Assembly (NCBI GenBank): GCA_021793235.1 | Contig: JAJYTD010000003.1 | Span: forward strand, 1-64,000 | Length of the DNA: 64,000 bases | Direction: 5' to 3' | From: Actinomycetes bacterium | GTDB taxonomy: Bacteria > Actinomycetota > Actinomycetes > Streptosporangiales > Streptosporangiaceae | Part shown: piece after piece, positions 55,829 to 64,000 of the stretch | Numbering within the stretch: the first letter of the stretch is position 1 | Layout of the letters: each line of letters begins with the position of its first letter | Made by a program: the position numbers and the translations under genes | The notes under the pieces: generated by a model | What the model was told of the DNA's origin: nothing | Database searches by the model: none | Seen by the model: only the letters and a program-made list of their open reading frames with translations

Positions 55829-55979
55829 GTGTCAACCGTACCTATCTGCTCTCTGTGGCGTTCGCGTGCCCGTTGAGCGTTGCCCATCATCCACGTCCGT
55901 TGCGGAAGAAGTCCCGCCGGGCCGTTCGCACCCATAATGCCCTGTACGTGGTCCTCTGGCCACAGGAGGCCGGCCCTGG

Positions 55980-56642
55980 CTAGGCCGCGGCGGCCCTGAC
56001 AGCCTCGGTGATCGGCGTGTCTCCGGCCACCAGTTCGAGGACCTGGCCGATGGTGGCCGGTTCGTCGAGAAGCGCGACGATGACAGCTGCGACGTCCTCC
56101 CGGGAGATTTCTGCCTTCTCTACTTTCGGCGCGAGCCGGACCCTGCCGGTTCCCGGTTCGTTCGTGAGGCGGCCGGGACGCAGGATGGTCCAGTCCGTCT
56201 CCAGGCTACGCCCACGCAGATCGTCGTCGGCGGCGCGCTTGGCCTCGACGTAGGCGGCCCACACCGGATCCGAGCCGGGCGCGGGGCCGTCATCCACGCC
56301 GATGGCCGAGACCATGATGTAGCGGCGTACCCCCGCCAGCGACGCGGCATCGGCCAGTAGCCGCGCCGCGTCGCGGTCGACCGTCTCCTTGCGGGCGGCC
56401 CCGCTCCCGGGGCCCGCTCCGGCCGCGAACACCACCGCGTCAGCGCCAACCACCTTCTCGGTGAGCCGGGTGACGGTGGTGCCCTCCAAGTCGACCAGCA
56501 CGGGCTCGGCGCCGGCCGCTCGCACGTCCTCGGCGTGGTCGGGGTTGCGGATCAGTCCCACGGGTGTGTCCCCGCGGGTGGCCAGCAGCCGCTCCAGATG
56601 CAACGCGATCTTGCCGTGTCCTCCGGCGATGACAATACGCAT
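55980..56642 (-). CDS. NAD(P)-binding atypical short-chain dehydrogenase (NmrA/YwnB-like)
   Basis: A 220-residue Rossmann protein. The nucleotide loop MRIVIAGGHGKIALHLERLL begins at residue 1; ADAVVFAAGAGPGSG and RYIMVSAIGVDDGP follow, with YVEAKRAADDDLRG standing for the Tyr-X3-Lys catalytic pair and TILRPGRLTNEPGTG after it. These are the marks of NAD(P)H-binding atypical SDRs. The substrate is unknown. ATG 56642 gives the exact Rossmann N-terminus; 22 further codons upstream are open but atypical. Confidence 0.88.
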   Translation of the reverse strand: MRIVIAGGHGKIALHLERLLATRGDTPVGLIRNPDHAEDVRAAGAEPVLVDLEGTTVTRLTEKVVGADAVVFAAGAGPGSGAARKETVDRDAARLLADAASLAGVRRYIMVSAIGVDDGPAPGSDPVWAAYVEAKRAADDDLRGRSLETDWTILRPGRLTNEPGTGRVRLAPKVEKAEISREDVAAVIVALLDEPATIGQVLELVAGDTPITEAVRAAAA

Positions 56643-56844
56643 ATCCCGCAGGCTATGCCCTGAACGGCGGTGGCGGTGCTTGCCCAGAGCCTGTGGCGGG
56701 CGGCGCATCCGCCACAGGCGGGCGGATCAGCCGCCGGCGAACCGTTCACGCGGGAGCACGGCAAGATCCCGCAAACGGTGGAGGACCGCGCACCGGTCCT
56801 GCGGTGCGCGGCCCTCCGCGGCGATTCCCTCCTGGGCGGTTTGG

Positions 56845-57912
56845 TCAGTTCACCGTCCAGGTGTCACCGCTGTGCAGGAGAGAGGACAACTCCCCGCTGC
56901 CCTGATCGGCCTTCGCGTCGGCGATCTGCTCGTTCATGAGCTCGTCGTAGGTCGGCCGCGCCACATCACGGAAAACCCCGATGGGGACATGGTCGAAGGC
57001 CGGGTAGTCCAGCCGGGACAGCGCGAACGCGTAGCCGGGATCGGGACGGTGGACATCGTGGCGGACCAGGCGGTCCTCGCCGACGTCGGCGATGTCGGCC
57101 ACGGTCAGCTCACCGTAGTCGCCCCTTACCACACCGCGGTCCGCGCCGACGCGCAGCGGTTCGCCGTGCTCCATGCGCAGCAGCCGGGTGTCGCGCTCCG
57201 CGGGGTCCTTCAGCGGCTCGAACGCGTCGTCATTGAAGATCGGGCAGTTCTGGTAGATCTCGACGAACGACGCGCCCTCGTAGTCGGCTGCGGCCCGCAG
57301 CACGCTCGTCACGTGCTTGCGGTCGGAGTCGACGGTGCGTGCGACAAACCCCGCCTCGGCACCCAGCGCCAGCGACACCGGGTTGAACGGCGAGTCCAGC
57401 GACCCCATCGGCGACGACTTGGTGATCTTTCCGGCTTCCGAGGTCGGCGAGTACTGCCCCTTGGTCAAGCCGTAGATGCGGTTGTTGAACAGCAGCACAT
57501 TGATGTTGACGTTGCGGCGCAGCGCGTGGATCAGGTGGTTGCCGCCGATGGACAGGCCGTCGCCGTCCCCGGTGATCACCCACACCGACAGGTCCGGACG
57601 GCTCGCGGCCAGGCCCGTCGCGATCGCCGGCGCGCGCCCGTGGATCGAGTGCATGCCGTAGGTGCTCAGGTAGTACGGGAAGCGCGAGGAGCAGCCGATC
57701 CCGGAGACGATGACGATGTTCTCCCGGGGCACGCCGAGCTCGGGCAGAAACCCCTGGAACGCCGCCAGGATCGCGTAGTCACCGCAGCCCGGGCACCAGC
57801 GGACCTCCTGGTCGGACTTGAAGTCCTTCATCTTGTACTGGGTATCGGAGCGCGGGACGAGCTTGAGGCCCTTGGGCCCCGCGCCCGCGTCGAATCCGTT
57901 GTCACTCGGCAC
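56845..57912 (-). CDS. korB: 2-oxoglutarate:ferredoxin oxidoreductase, beta subunit
   Basis: A 355-residue thiamine-diphosphate subunit. CPGCGDYAILAAFQ and SGIGCSSRFPYYL give Cys ligands of the [4Fe-4S] cluster; the ThDP motif is VITGDGDGLSIGGNHLIHAL followed by NNRIYGLTKGQYSPTS. With KorA it decarboxylates 2-oxoglutarate to succinyl-CoA and reduces ferredoxin, as shown for the oxygen-tolerant mycobacterial enzyme. GTG 57912 follows CAGGAGGT and overlaps the korA end by 11 bases; upstream codons lie in korA. Confidence 0.93.
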   Translation of the reverse strand: MPSDNGFDAGAGPKGLKLVPRSDTQYKMKDFKSDQEVRWCPGCGDYAILAAFQGFLPELGVPRENIVIVSGIGCSSRFPYYLSTYGMHSIHGRAPAIATGLAASRPDLSVWVITGDGDGLSIGGNHLIHALRRNVNINVLLFNNRIYGLTKGQYSPTSEAGKITKSSPMGSLDSPFNPVSLALGAEAGFVARTVDSDRKHVTSVLRAAADYEGASFVEIYQNCPIFNDDAFEPLKDPAERDTRLLRMEHGEPLRVGADRGVVRGDYGELTVADIADVGEDRLVRHDVHRPDPGYAFALSRLDYPAFDHVPIGVFRDVARPTYDELMNEQIADAKADQGSGELSSLLHSGDTWTVN

Positions 57913-59755
57913 GGTCGATGACCTCCTGAACCACGCCCGCCAGCTCTTCGGCCTTGAACGGCAGGCCGCGGACCTTCGTATAGCCAATGACGTCGACCAG
58001 GAACCTCCCGCGCAGCAGCAGCGCGAGCTGGCCGAGGTTGATCTCGGGGACGAGCACGCGGTCGTAGGACCGCAGCACCTCACCGAGGTTCGCCGGGAAT
58101 GGGTTGAGGTGGCGCAGGTGGGCCTGGGCCACCGCGCCGCCGGCGCGGCGCACCCGGCGCACGGCCGCGCCGATCGACCCGTAGGTGCCGCCCCACCCGA
58201 GCACGAGCACGCGCGCGTCCCCGGTCGGGTCGTCGACCTCCAGCTCGGGGATGTCCTGCGCGATGCCGTCGACCTTGGCCTGGCGGGAGTTCACCATCAG
58301 ATCATGGTTGGCCGGGCTGTAGGAGATGTTGCCGGTGCCGTCGCTCTTCTCGATGCCGCCGATGCGGTGCTCCAGACCCGGTGTTCCGGGCACCGCCCAC
58401 GGCCGGGCCAGCGTCTCGGGGTCGCGCCGATAGGGCAGGAACGCACCGTCGTCGCCGTTGGGCTCGGTGGTGAAGGTCACGGACAGGTCCGGCAGCGTCG
58501 ACGTGTCGGGGATGCGCCACGGCTCCGAGCCGTTGGCGAGGTAGCCGTCGGAGAGCACGATGACCGGCGTCCGGTACTTCGTCGCGATGCGCGTGGCCTC
58601 GATCGCGATATCGAAGCAGTCGGAGGGCGACTGCGGTGCGAGCACCGGAATAGGCGACTCGCCGTTCCGGCCGAACATCGCCAGCAGCAGGTCGGCCTGC
58701 TCGGTCTTGGTCGGCATTCCCGTGCTGGGACCGGCGCGCTGTACGTCGACGACGACCAGCGGGAGCTCGGTCATCACGGCCAGGCCGAGCGTCTCACCCT
58801 TGAGCACCATGCCCGGCCCCGACGTCGTGGTCACGCCGAGCGAGCCGCCGAACGCGGCGCCCAGCGCGGCGCCGACCCCGGCGATCTCGTCCTCGGCCTG
58901 GAACGTCCGAATACCGAAGTGCTTGTGCTTGGACAGCTCATGCAGGATGTCGGAGGCGGGAGTGATCGGGTAGGAGCCGAGGAACAGCGGAAGCCCTGAC
59001 AGTCGGGAACCGGCGATCAGGCCGTAGGAGATGGCGAGGTTCCCGGTGATGTTCCGGTAGGTACCCGATGGCAGCGAAGCGGGCTTGACCTCGTAGGAGA
59101 CCGCGAAGTCCTCGGTGGTCTCACCGAAGTTCCACCCGGCCTGGAACGCTGCCAGGTTGGCGGCGAGGATCTCGGGCTTGCCGGCGAACTTCGACTTCAG
59201 GAAGCCGTGCGTGCCTTCTGTCGGACGGTTGTACATCCACGACAGCAGGCCGAGCGCGAACATGTTCTTGGCGCGCTGGGCGTCCTTCTTCGAAATATCG
59301 AAGTCCTCCAGCGCTTTGACCGTCATCGACGTCAACGGCACCGGGCTGACCTTGAACTCCGACAGCGACCCGTCCCCCAGAGGGTCGCTGCCGTAGCCGA
59401 CCTTCGCGAGGTTGCGCTTGGTGAACTCGTCGGTGTTGACGATGATGGTGGCCCCGTGCGGCAGGTCCTCGAGGTTGGCCTTGAGCGCGGCGGGGTTCAT
59501 TGCCACGAGCACATTCGGCGCATCACCCGGAGTCATGATGTCGTGATCGGCGAAGTGCAGTTGGAAACTGGATACGCCCGGCAGGGTTCCGGCGGGGGCG
59601 CGGATCTCCGCGGGGAAGTTGGGCAGGGTCGACAGGTCGTTGCCGAACGACGCTGTTTCCTGAGTGAACCGATCGCCGGTCAGCTGCATGCCGTCGCCGG
59701 AGTCGCCTGCGAAGCGGATGATGACGCGATCGAGTTGTTCGACCTGTTTGGTCAC
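57902..59755 (-). CDS. korA: 2-oxoglutarate:ferredoxin oxidoreductase, alpha subunit
   Basis: A 617-residue fusion of the gamma domain (IIRFAGDSGDGMQLTGDRFT at the start) with the alpha domain (GSYPITPASDILHELSKHKH, FQAEDEIAGVGAALGAAFGG, TTTSGPGMVLKGETLGLAVM), and a C-terminal domain II (VLGWGGTYGSIGAAVRRVRR). The arrangement is that of actinobacterial KorA (M. tuberculosis Rv2455c). First gene of a korAB operon; ATG-type start at 59755. It may give the TCA cycle an NADH-independent branch feeding electrons to ferredoxin. Confidence 0.93.
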   Translation of the reverse strand: MTKQVEQLDRVIIRFAGDSGDGMQLTGDRFTQETASFGNDLSTLPNFPAEIRAPAGTLPGVSSFQLHFADHDIMTPGDAPNVLVAMNPAALKANLEDLPHGATIIVNTDEFTKRNLAKVGYGSDPLGDGSLSEFKVSPVPLTSMTVKALEDFDISKKDAQRAKNMFALGLLSWMYNRPTEGTHGFLKSKFAGKPEILAANLAAFQAGWNFGETTEDFAVSYEVKPASLPSGTYRNITGNLAISYGLIAGSRLSGLPLFLGSYPITPASDILHELSKHKHFGIRTFQAEDEIAGVGAALGAAFGGSLGVTTTSGPGMVLKGETLGLAVMTELPLVVVDVQRAGPSTGMPTKTEQADLLLAMFGRNGESPIPVLAPQSPSDCFDIAIEATRIATKYRTPVIVLSDGYLANGSEPWRIPDTSTLPDLSVTFTTEPNGDDGAFLPYRRDPETLARPWAVPGTPGLEHRIGGIEKSDGTGNISYSPANHDLMVNSRQAKVDGIAQDIPELEVDDPTGDARVLVLGWGGTYGSIGAAVRRVRRAGGAVAQAHLRHLNPFPANLGEVLRSYDRVLVPEINLGQLALLLRGRFLVDVIGYTKVRGLPFKAEELAGVVQEVIDRAE

Positions 59756-60347
59756 TGAGATCGCCGACCTCCTGGTAAAGCCGCGTTGAGCGGCGGCTTA
59801 GGTTGTCAAGGCCCCACCACCCACGATATTCATCCGGGAACAGGCCGGAGACAGAGAAGGTAGCCGGGCCGTTGATTTCAGCTCGGATAGGGGACGTGGT
59901 CGGGCCCATGGGCGTGTGGCTGGCGTCACGGGACGGCCGATGGGGCCCTGCGGGACGGCGAGGTCCGTACCTGTCCGCATGCGTTCTGCGCTGAGCACGT
60001 ACGGCTACGCCGACGGGGTCAGCCCCGACACAGCGCGCTGGCGATCCGTGCGAAGTCCACGTGTCGCCGACCGACGAGCAGTGCTCCCGGCGAGGTGATC
60101 AAAGTGATAACGGCCACCTTCGCACTATAGAACGTCGCAGGTGCGGATACTGCGGTCGGGTGGGAGATCTCACCCACGTCCGCCTGGCGGGAGCCCGTGG
60201 CCGTCCGCCTTCCACTACCGCGGGGCAGCACCCGTGTACGCATGAGTTTCGTCTCCGCAACGCGGGAACGTCGGGCCATGAGCCGCACGTTCAACCCGGT
60301 GTACGGGCCTGGAGGGGGCCGGGAGGCAAAGGAGGCCGTGAGTCGCC
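59756..60347. other. Divergent intergenic region between korA and htpX
   Basis: About 590 bases with no convincing gene; open frames here are short and lack ribosome sites. A TATAGA at 60126-60131 may be a -10 element for a long htpX leader, but no good -35 was found. A GGGTG/CACCC pair flanks AGATCT at 60159-60175. The right end is purine-rich with GGAGG before htpX. Confidence 0.4.
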
Positions 60348-61211
60348 GTGCACCGCAACACGATCCGCACAGGAGCCCTTCTTATCGGGGTCTCGGCACT
60401 GGTCGTCCTGTGCTGCTGGAGCTGTGCGGGGGAGAAGGGGCTGCAACTGGGCATTGCCGTGGCGGTCGGGGTGAACATCCTCGTGTGGTTCTACGGCGAG
60501 TCCATGGCGCTGCGCGCGATGCGCGCCCGCGCCATCAGCGAGATCGAACAGCCGGAGCTCTACCGGATCGTGCGCGAACTGGCGACCGAAGCGCGGCAGC
60601 CGATGCCGCGGCTGTATCTGTCGCCCACACCCGCCCCGAACGCGTTCGCGGTCGGGCGTAATCCGCGCAGGGCCGCCATCTGCTGTACCACCGGCCTGCT
60701 GCGGCTGCTCAGTGAACGGGAACTGCGCGGTGTCCTGGCGCACGAGCTCGCGCACGTCCGCAAACGCGACACGCTCGTGTGTTCGGTGGCCGCCACCCTG
60801 GCCGCGATCATCACGTCGCTGACGGCACTCGCCCTGCTGCTGCCCTTCGGCGACTCCGAGGACGAGGACGTGCCGAGCCTTCTCGGAGCGATGCTGTTCC
60901 TGGTGCTGGGCCCGATAGCCGCCCTGGTGATCAAGGCCGGAGTCAGCCGTTCACGTGAGTACAGCGCCGATGTCGAGGCGGCGCGGCTCACCGGTGACCC
61001 GGTGGGTCTGGCCAACGCGCTGCGCAAGATCGAGGTGGGCACCCGGACCCATCCGCTCCCCGCTGAACGGCCTCTGCTTGCAGCCGGGCACATGATGATC
61101 GCCCACCCGTTCCCCCACCAGGGCATGAAACGCCTTTTCGCCGCTCACCCCCCGACGAGTGAACGCATCCGCCGCCTTCGCCGCCTGGGCGACCGGTGGG
61201 ATCTGCGTTAG
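60348..61211 (+). CDS. htpX: HtpX-like M48 membrane metalloprotease
   Basis: A 287-residue zinc protease. Two N-terminal helices (GALLIGVSALVVLCCWSC, LQLGIAVAVGVNILVWFYG), then PRLYLSPTPAPNAFAVGRNP, the zinc motif LAHELAHVRKRD (HExxH near residue 132), two more helices and the third ligand Glu in SRSREYSADVEAARLTGD. HtpX degrades misfolded membrane proteins. Length and order match the family. GTG 60348 is used although GGAGG is 12 bases upstream; no better start keeps the frame. Confidence 0.92.
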   Translation: MHRNTIRTGALLIGVSALVVLCCWSCAGEKGLQLGIAVAVGVNILVWFYGESMALRAMRARAISEIEQPELYRIVRELATEARQPMPRLYLSPTPAPNAFAVGRNPRRAAICCTTGLLRLLSERELRGVLAHELAHVRKRDTLVCSVAATLAAIITSLTALALLLPFGDSEDEDVPSLLGAMLFLVLGPIAALVIKAGVSRSREYSADVEAARLTGDPVGLANALRKIEVGTRTHPLPAERPLLAAGHMMIAHPFPHQGMKRLFAAHPPTSERIRRLRRLGDRWDLR

Positions 61212-61411
61212 CGCGACCAGGGCGGCCGAGCAAGGAGCGAGGCGCCCCGGCCCGCGGAGAGGTGCACGTGCTCCTACCCGTGCGGGGCCGTACTCCGCTC
61301 TGCCCGTGGCGCCAAAGACCATCCGCTCCCGAGGTGTACCTGCGCCCTATGTGCGCCGAAGGTGCGGCGTGGCCCCTCGTGCCCTGGTCAGCCGCTACGG
61401 CGCCGCCGACC

Positions 61412-61909
61412 TCACCGGTAGTTGACGAACTGCAGGGCGAGGTCGAGGTCCTTGCCCTTCAGCAGGTTGATGACCGTCTGGAGGTCGTCCTTCTTCTTCG
61501 AACTGACGCGCAGCTCGTCGCCCTGGATCTGGGCCTTGACGCCTTTCGGCCCCTCGTCGCGGATGATCTTGGAGATCTTCTTGCCGTCCTCGGTGGAAAC
61601 ACCCTCCTTGAGGGCGATCGGCAGGCGGTAGTCCTTGCCCGAGGCCTTCGGCTCGTCCGCCGGATCGAGGACCTTGAGGGACACGCTGCGCTTGATCAGC
61701 TTCTCCTTGAACACCTCCAGAGCCGCCTTGACGCGCTCCTCGGAGTTGGCCCTGATCTCCACGCCCTGCTCACCGGACCACGCGATGGCGGCGCCGGTCC
61801 CCCTGAAGTCGAAGCGCTGGGAGAGCTCCTTGGCGGCCTGGTTCAGCGCGTTGTCGACCTCCTGCCGGTCGAGCTTGGAAACGACGTCGAAACTGGATTC
61901 AGCGGCCAC
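61412..61909 (-). CDS. YajQ-family nucleotide-binding protein
   Basis: A 165-residue protein with the two ferredoxin-like repeats of Yaj[36 protein letters not shown], and [20 protein letters not shown] near the end. Homologues bind cyclic di-GMP or nucleic acids; which ligand applies here is not known. Ends [10 protein letters not shown] as usual. Start at 61909. It converges on htpX and diverges from the tRNA-Tyr gene. Confidence 0.93.
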   Translation of the reverse strand: MAAESSFDVVSKLDRQEVDNALNQAAKELSQRFDFRGTGAAIAWSGEQGVEIRANSEERVKAALEVFKEKLIKRSVSLKVLDPADEPKASGKDYRLPIALKEGVSTEDGKKISKIIRDEGPKGVKAQIQGDELRVSSKKKDDLQTVINLLKGKDLDLALQFVNYR

Positions 61910-62145
61910 GTGTGCTCACACCTTCGGATGACGGATCTGGGGCCGCCTACGGCCCATGGCTGTTGTCGGCGCAGCCGATCCGCCACGGGCGTGCCGTCCG
62001 GCTGCGGCAGTGACCGAGCTTAGCCCGGGTGCGGCTCGGGGTGCCCGCGTATCTGTCGGGGCGGCACGAGGTTATTGATTTCGTGTCCGCGCCCCATGTC
62101 CGCTATCCTCATTCATGCGTCGCGATCCTAGGTCGCCGCACTCCA

Positions 62146-62227
62146 GGCAGGTTGCCCGAGTGGCCAAAGGGAGCGGTCTGTAAAACCGCCGGCTCAGCCT
62201 TCGTAGGTTCGAACCCTACACCTGCCA
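62146..62227 (+). tRNA. tRNA-Tyr (anticodon GTA)
   Basis: Eighty-two bases fold as a class II tRNA: acceptor GGCAGGT (62146-62152) pairs with ACCTGCC (62220-62226), discriminator A; anticodon stem GCGGT/ACCGC around CTGTAAA with GTA at 62180-62182; a long variable arm; T arm GTAGG-TTCGAAC-CCTAC. The 3' CCA is not encoded. TATCCT at 62104-62109 is a likely -10 element. Two hairpins follow. Confidence 0.97.
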
Positions 62228-62235
62228 CTTCCTTG

Positions 62236-62270
62236 AACAGCCCCTGACCAGCATGGTCAGGGGCTGTTTC
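62236..62270 (+). terminator. Terminator of tRNA-Tyr
   Basis: A 15-bp perfect stem (62236-62250 with 62254-62268, core CAGCCCCTGACCA) closes a three-base loop, and TTTC follows. It begins nine bases after the tRNA. Confidence 0.85.
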
Positions 62271-62290
62271 CGTTGCGGCCCTCCGCAAGT

Positions 62291-62328
62291 CAGGGATCCC
62301 CGCCTCCCGCCGGGGGCGGGGATCCCTG
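62291..62328. terminator. Second long hairpin between tRNA-Tyr and the lipoprotein gene
   Basis: CAGGGATCCCCGCC (62291-62304) pairs perfectly with GGCGGGGATCCCTG (62315-62328), 14 bp with a ten-base loop. There is no T-tract. It may back up the first terminator or serve in the lipoprotein leader. Confidence 0.55.
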
Positions 62329-62450
62329 TGTTCCCGCCGATACGGATTCCGCGCGGCGACTGACGGTCCGTGCGCGTTGGTCCCTGCTGTTGCGCGGCAC
62401 CGTGCCTAGGCTGACTGAGGGGACTACCGGTCAGGGATCATGGGGGGCAC

Positions 62451-62966
62451 ATGAGACCGACGAGTGTGGCCGCAGTGGGGGCGCTGGGCCTTCTCGTCCT
62501 GCTGCAGGGGTGTGCGGGGCAGGAGAACGAGGGGGTTCAGGGAAATCTCGAACACGAGGAACCGGCACCGAGCGGTCCGGCGCAGCCGTCCCCACAGGGA
62601 GCCGCATCGGCGAGCGCGGACGTGTTCGTCTACAACACCTACGGCGATGAGCGCGGGAGCGCGGACCGCGAACCCGAAGGTCTCACCGCTTCGGAGTTCA
62701 CCACGTTCACCGAGCTGGACTGGTCCACCTGGAGCGACGAGTCCGCTGAAGGCGAGGGCCGGGTGTCGGGGACCTGGTGCCTTCCCGAGTGCCAGGACGA
62801 CCCTTACGGGGTGACCGTCGAACTCCACGGGCCCGAGGACGTCGACGGCAGGGACTACTACACCGCCTACACACTGACCGATACAGGGAACCTCCCCGAG
62901 GACATGCACAAGCGCATGCGGGAGGCCGACGAAGGCAGGCTCATGCTGCCCTCCTCCGCTGAGTAG
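62451..62966 (+). CDS. Lipoprotein of unknown function
   Basis: A 171-residue lipoprotein: signal sequence VAAVGALGLLVLLQGC with lipobox LLQGC, a Gln/Glu/Pro/Ser-rich linker to about residue 55, and an acidic outer domain (VFVYNTYGDERGSADREPEG, TELDWSTWSDESAEGEGRVS) with two close Cys in WCLPECQDDPYG that may form a disulfide. Family not recognised. ATG 62451 follows a run of G. Single gene downstream of tRNA-Tyr. Confidence 0.72.
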   Translation: MRPTSVAAVGALGLLVLLQGCAGQENEGVQGNLEHEEPAPSGPAQPSPQGAASASADVFVYNTYGDERGSADREPEGLTASEFTTFTELDWSTWSDESAEGEGRVSGTWCLPECQDDPYGVTVELHGPEDVDGRDYYTAYTLTDTGNLPEDMHKRMREADEGRLMLPSSAE

Positions 62967-63165
62967 CACCGGGTACCGCCGTTGATCTCGGCGCCGACGG
63001 TTCCAGCCGCGCCCTGGTGCCGAGTCCAGTGTTCGGGGACCGGCCGCCAAGAATTACGAGTGATTGCGAAACCGCAGATCAGAGCCTAGCAGCAGGCCCG
63101 GTTCCCCGGGGTGGAGTCGGGGTTTTGCGCGCGGCGGTGGCCTGCAGTCTTTAGTCTGCTGAGTT

Positions 63166-63900
63166 GTGGGTGACTCAGCGAATCAGGTGACGACGGCAGC
63201 TGCGAGTGCCGGCGGAACGAGCGCGCCGGCGGGTGACGGCCCGGTGCCCCGGCACGGCCGCGCGGCGCTGCTGCGTCTGGCGAGCTGGTTCGACGCGGCG
63301 GATACCGAGACCGCGCACGAGATCTTCACCGCTGCTTTCGGGATCTATGGGGCCAGGCACCTCGGCGGGTTGGGCGAGGAGACCGTAGCGGCCACCACGA
63401 GCTGGTGGGATGCGCCGCTCGCGCACATCGCGGCCGCGCGTCTGACCAGCGCGCTGCCGACGGCTTGTGTACGGTTCCACAGAGACCAGAAGGCGCGGCT
63501 GCGCGATACGGCCGAGTCGTCCGCCCACTGGCGCCGATTGGCGGCTCAGGAGATCCGCCGTGTGCTGAACGGCCCCACGGAGGGCGATTCCCGGTTGCAC
63601 CTCTCCAATTCCGCCCTGGACGTGCTCATGGAGCTTCTCACAGCGGCTCTGGGATCCGGTGACGCCACCCGCGGCCCGGTGGCGGCCGGCGATCTCGAGC
63701 TTGATATCCGCCTGTATGTCCGCTACGCGCCCAGTGCTTCGATCATTGTGCGGGGAGCCGACGGCGAGCTCACTCTCGAAGGACTGCGGCTACAGGCCAC
63801 CTCGTTCGAAGCCGCCGAAGCCGCCTTCTCCGGCGAGGCCGAAACCGATTCCGGTGCGGCGCAGCCGGGGGACGGGGTGAGGCTGGTGCGCCACGCGTGA
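63166..63900 (+). CDS. Short protein resembling the C-terminal half of DUF2397/TIGR02677 (JetA-type) proteins
   Basis: A 244-residue protein. From recall, LLRLASWFDAADTETAHEIF, TAAFGIYGARHLGG, TTSWWDAPLAHIAAARL and LSNSALDVLMELLTAAL follow the order of blocks in the C-terminal half of DUF2397 proteins, the JetA component of Wadjet anti-plasmid systems. The N-terminal winged-helix half is absent: 200 bases upstream hold no matching frame, and the start has a disordered Ala/Gly segment. GTG 63166 has no ribosome site, but TAGTCT (63152-63157) lies eight bases before it, as in leaderless transcripts. The stop overlaps the next gene (GTGA). The family call is unverified. Confidence 0.5.
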   Translation: MGDSANQVTTAAASAGGTSAPAGDGPVPRHGRAALLRLASWFDAADTETAHEIFTAAFGIYGARHLGGLGEETVAATTSWWDAPLAHIAAARLTSALPTACVRFHRDQKARLRDTAESSAHWRRLAAQEIRRVLNGPTEGDSRLHLSNSALDVLMELLTAALGSGDATRGPVAAGDLELDIRLYVRYAPSASIIVRGADGELTLEGLRLQATSFEAAEAAFSGEAETDSGAAQPGDGVRLVRHA

Positions 63901-64000
63901 ACGGTGGTGGGGCCCCGGGCACGCGGGGCACAGTGGGGCCCGCCCGACCACAGGCGGCCACCGGGGCACCCCGAGCAGGCCGAGGAGGAGGTGAGGATTC
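63897..64000 (+). CDS. Start of a translationally coupled gene running off the window
   Basis: GTG 63897 overlaps the stop of the preceding gene and opens a frame to the window edge (34 codons). The visible residues are Gly/Ala/Pro/Arg-rich (VNGGGAPGTRGTVGPARPQA) and look disordered, so nothing can be said of the product. If the upstream gene is JetA-like, a JetB (DUF2398) or other partner would be expected here. Confidence 0.4.
   Translation, partial: MNGGGAPGTRGTVGPARPQAATGAPRAGRGGGED

Noticed and set aside
60197-60661. 154-codon frame overlapping the htpX start
   Set aside because: It runs out of frame through htpX and has low-complexity, Arg-rich content; GTG 60338 inside it is a better-spaced start but gives no HtpX motifs.
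1-64000. CRISPR arrays, insertion sequences, prophage or integrase genes, rRNA operons, replication origin
   Set aside because: No regular spaced repeats, transposase or integrase motifs, rRNA-like stretches or DnaA-box clusters were noticed on reading both strands.

Overview
The window comes from a high-GC Gram-positive chromosome, an actinobacterium, most likely a Nocardiopsis/Streptomonospora/Thermobifida-type member of the Streptosporangiales. This rests on very high third-position GC, frequent GTG starts, Lsr2, BldC, actinobacterial ClpC, menaquinone genes, a 14-gene type I NADH dehydrogenase operon and a Rex-type operator. No insertion sequence, prophage, CRISPR array or rRNA operon was seen; most of the window is conserved core chromosome.

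Layout. 1-6.8 kb: end of lysS, a LuxR-type HTH protein, short ArgA, a large EndoQ-like/UvrD fusion (minus strand), a small membrane protein and lsr2. 6.8-13.5 kb: clpC, a DUF3105 membrane protein preceded by a striking 44-nt inverted repeat, mutY, an exported protein and radA. 13.7-22.4 kb: an SGNH hydrolase, a lipoprotein, a methyltransferase, a sugar-phosphate isomerase-like protein, a TetR regulator, DedA, proC, acuC, a phosphatase-like protein and an excisionase-type HTH protein. 22.7-26.9 kb: a system II cytochrome c maturation operon (resA-ccdA-resB-ccsB) with overlapping or closely abutting genes. 27-29.6 kb: PLDc_N protein, bldC, DUF4229 protein and menG.

29.7-48.4 kb is the respiratory core: a consensus Rex operator, menJ, nuoA to nuoN, then a long-chain polyprenyl diphosphate synthase. 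menG, menJ and the prenyl synthase make or modify menaquinone, the quinone that Nuo reduces, so this is a redox-controlled respiratory supply block. Between nuoF and nuoG the 3' end of nuoF is duplicated, creating a 45-codon ORF overlapping both neighbours by 4 nt.

48.6-55.9 kb is more accessory: PRC-barrel protein, RarD, MsrA, two diverged Uma2 nuclease genes in a direct repeat around two orphan genes, a seven-repeat FG-GAP lipoprotein and a protein with a prion-like Gln/Tyr/Gly/Pro tail. 56-64 kb: an atypical SDR, korAB (2-oxoglutarate:ferredoxin oxidoreductase), htpX, a YajQ protein, tRNA-Tyr with two strong hairpins, a lipoprotein, and at the right edge a short protein resembling the C-terminal half of DUF2397 (JetA-type) proteins, coupled to a gene that runs off the window. 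Family names are from recall of motifs; no database search was run.
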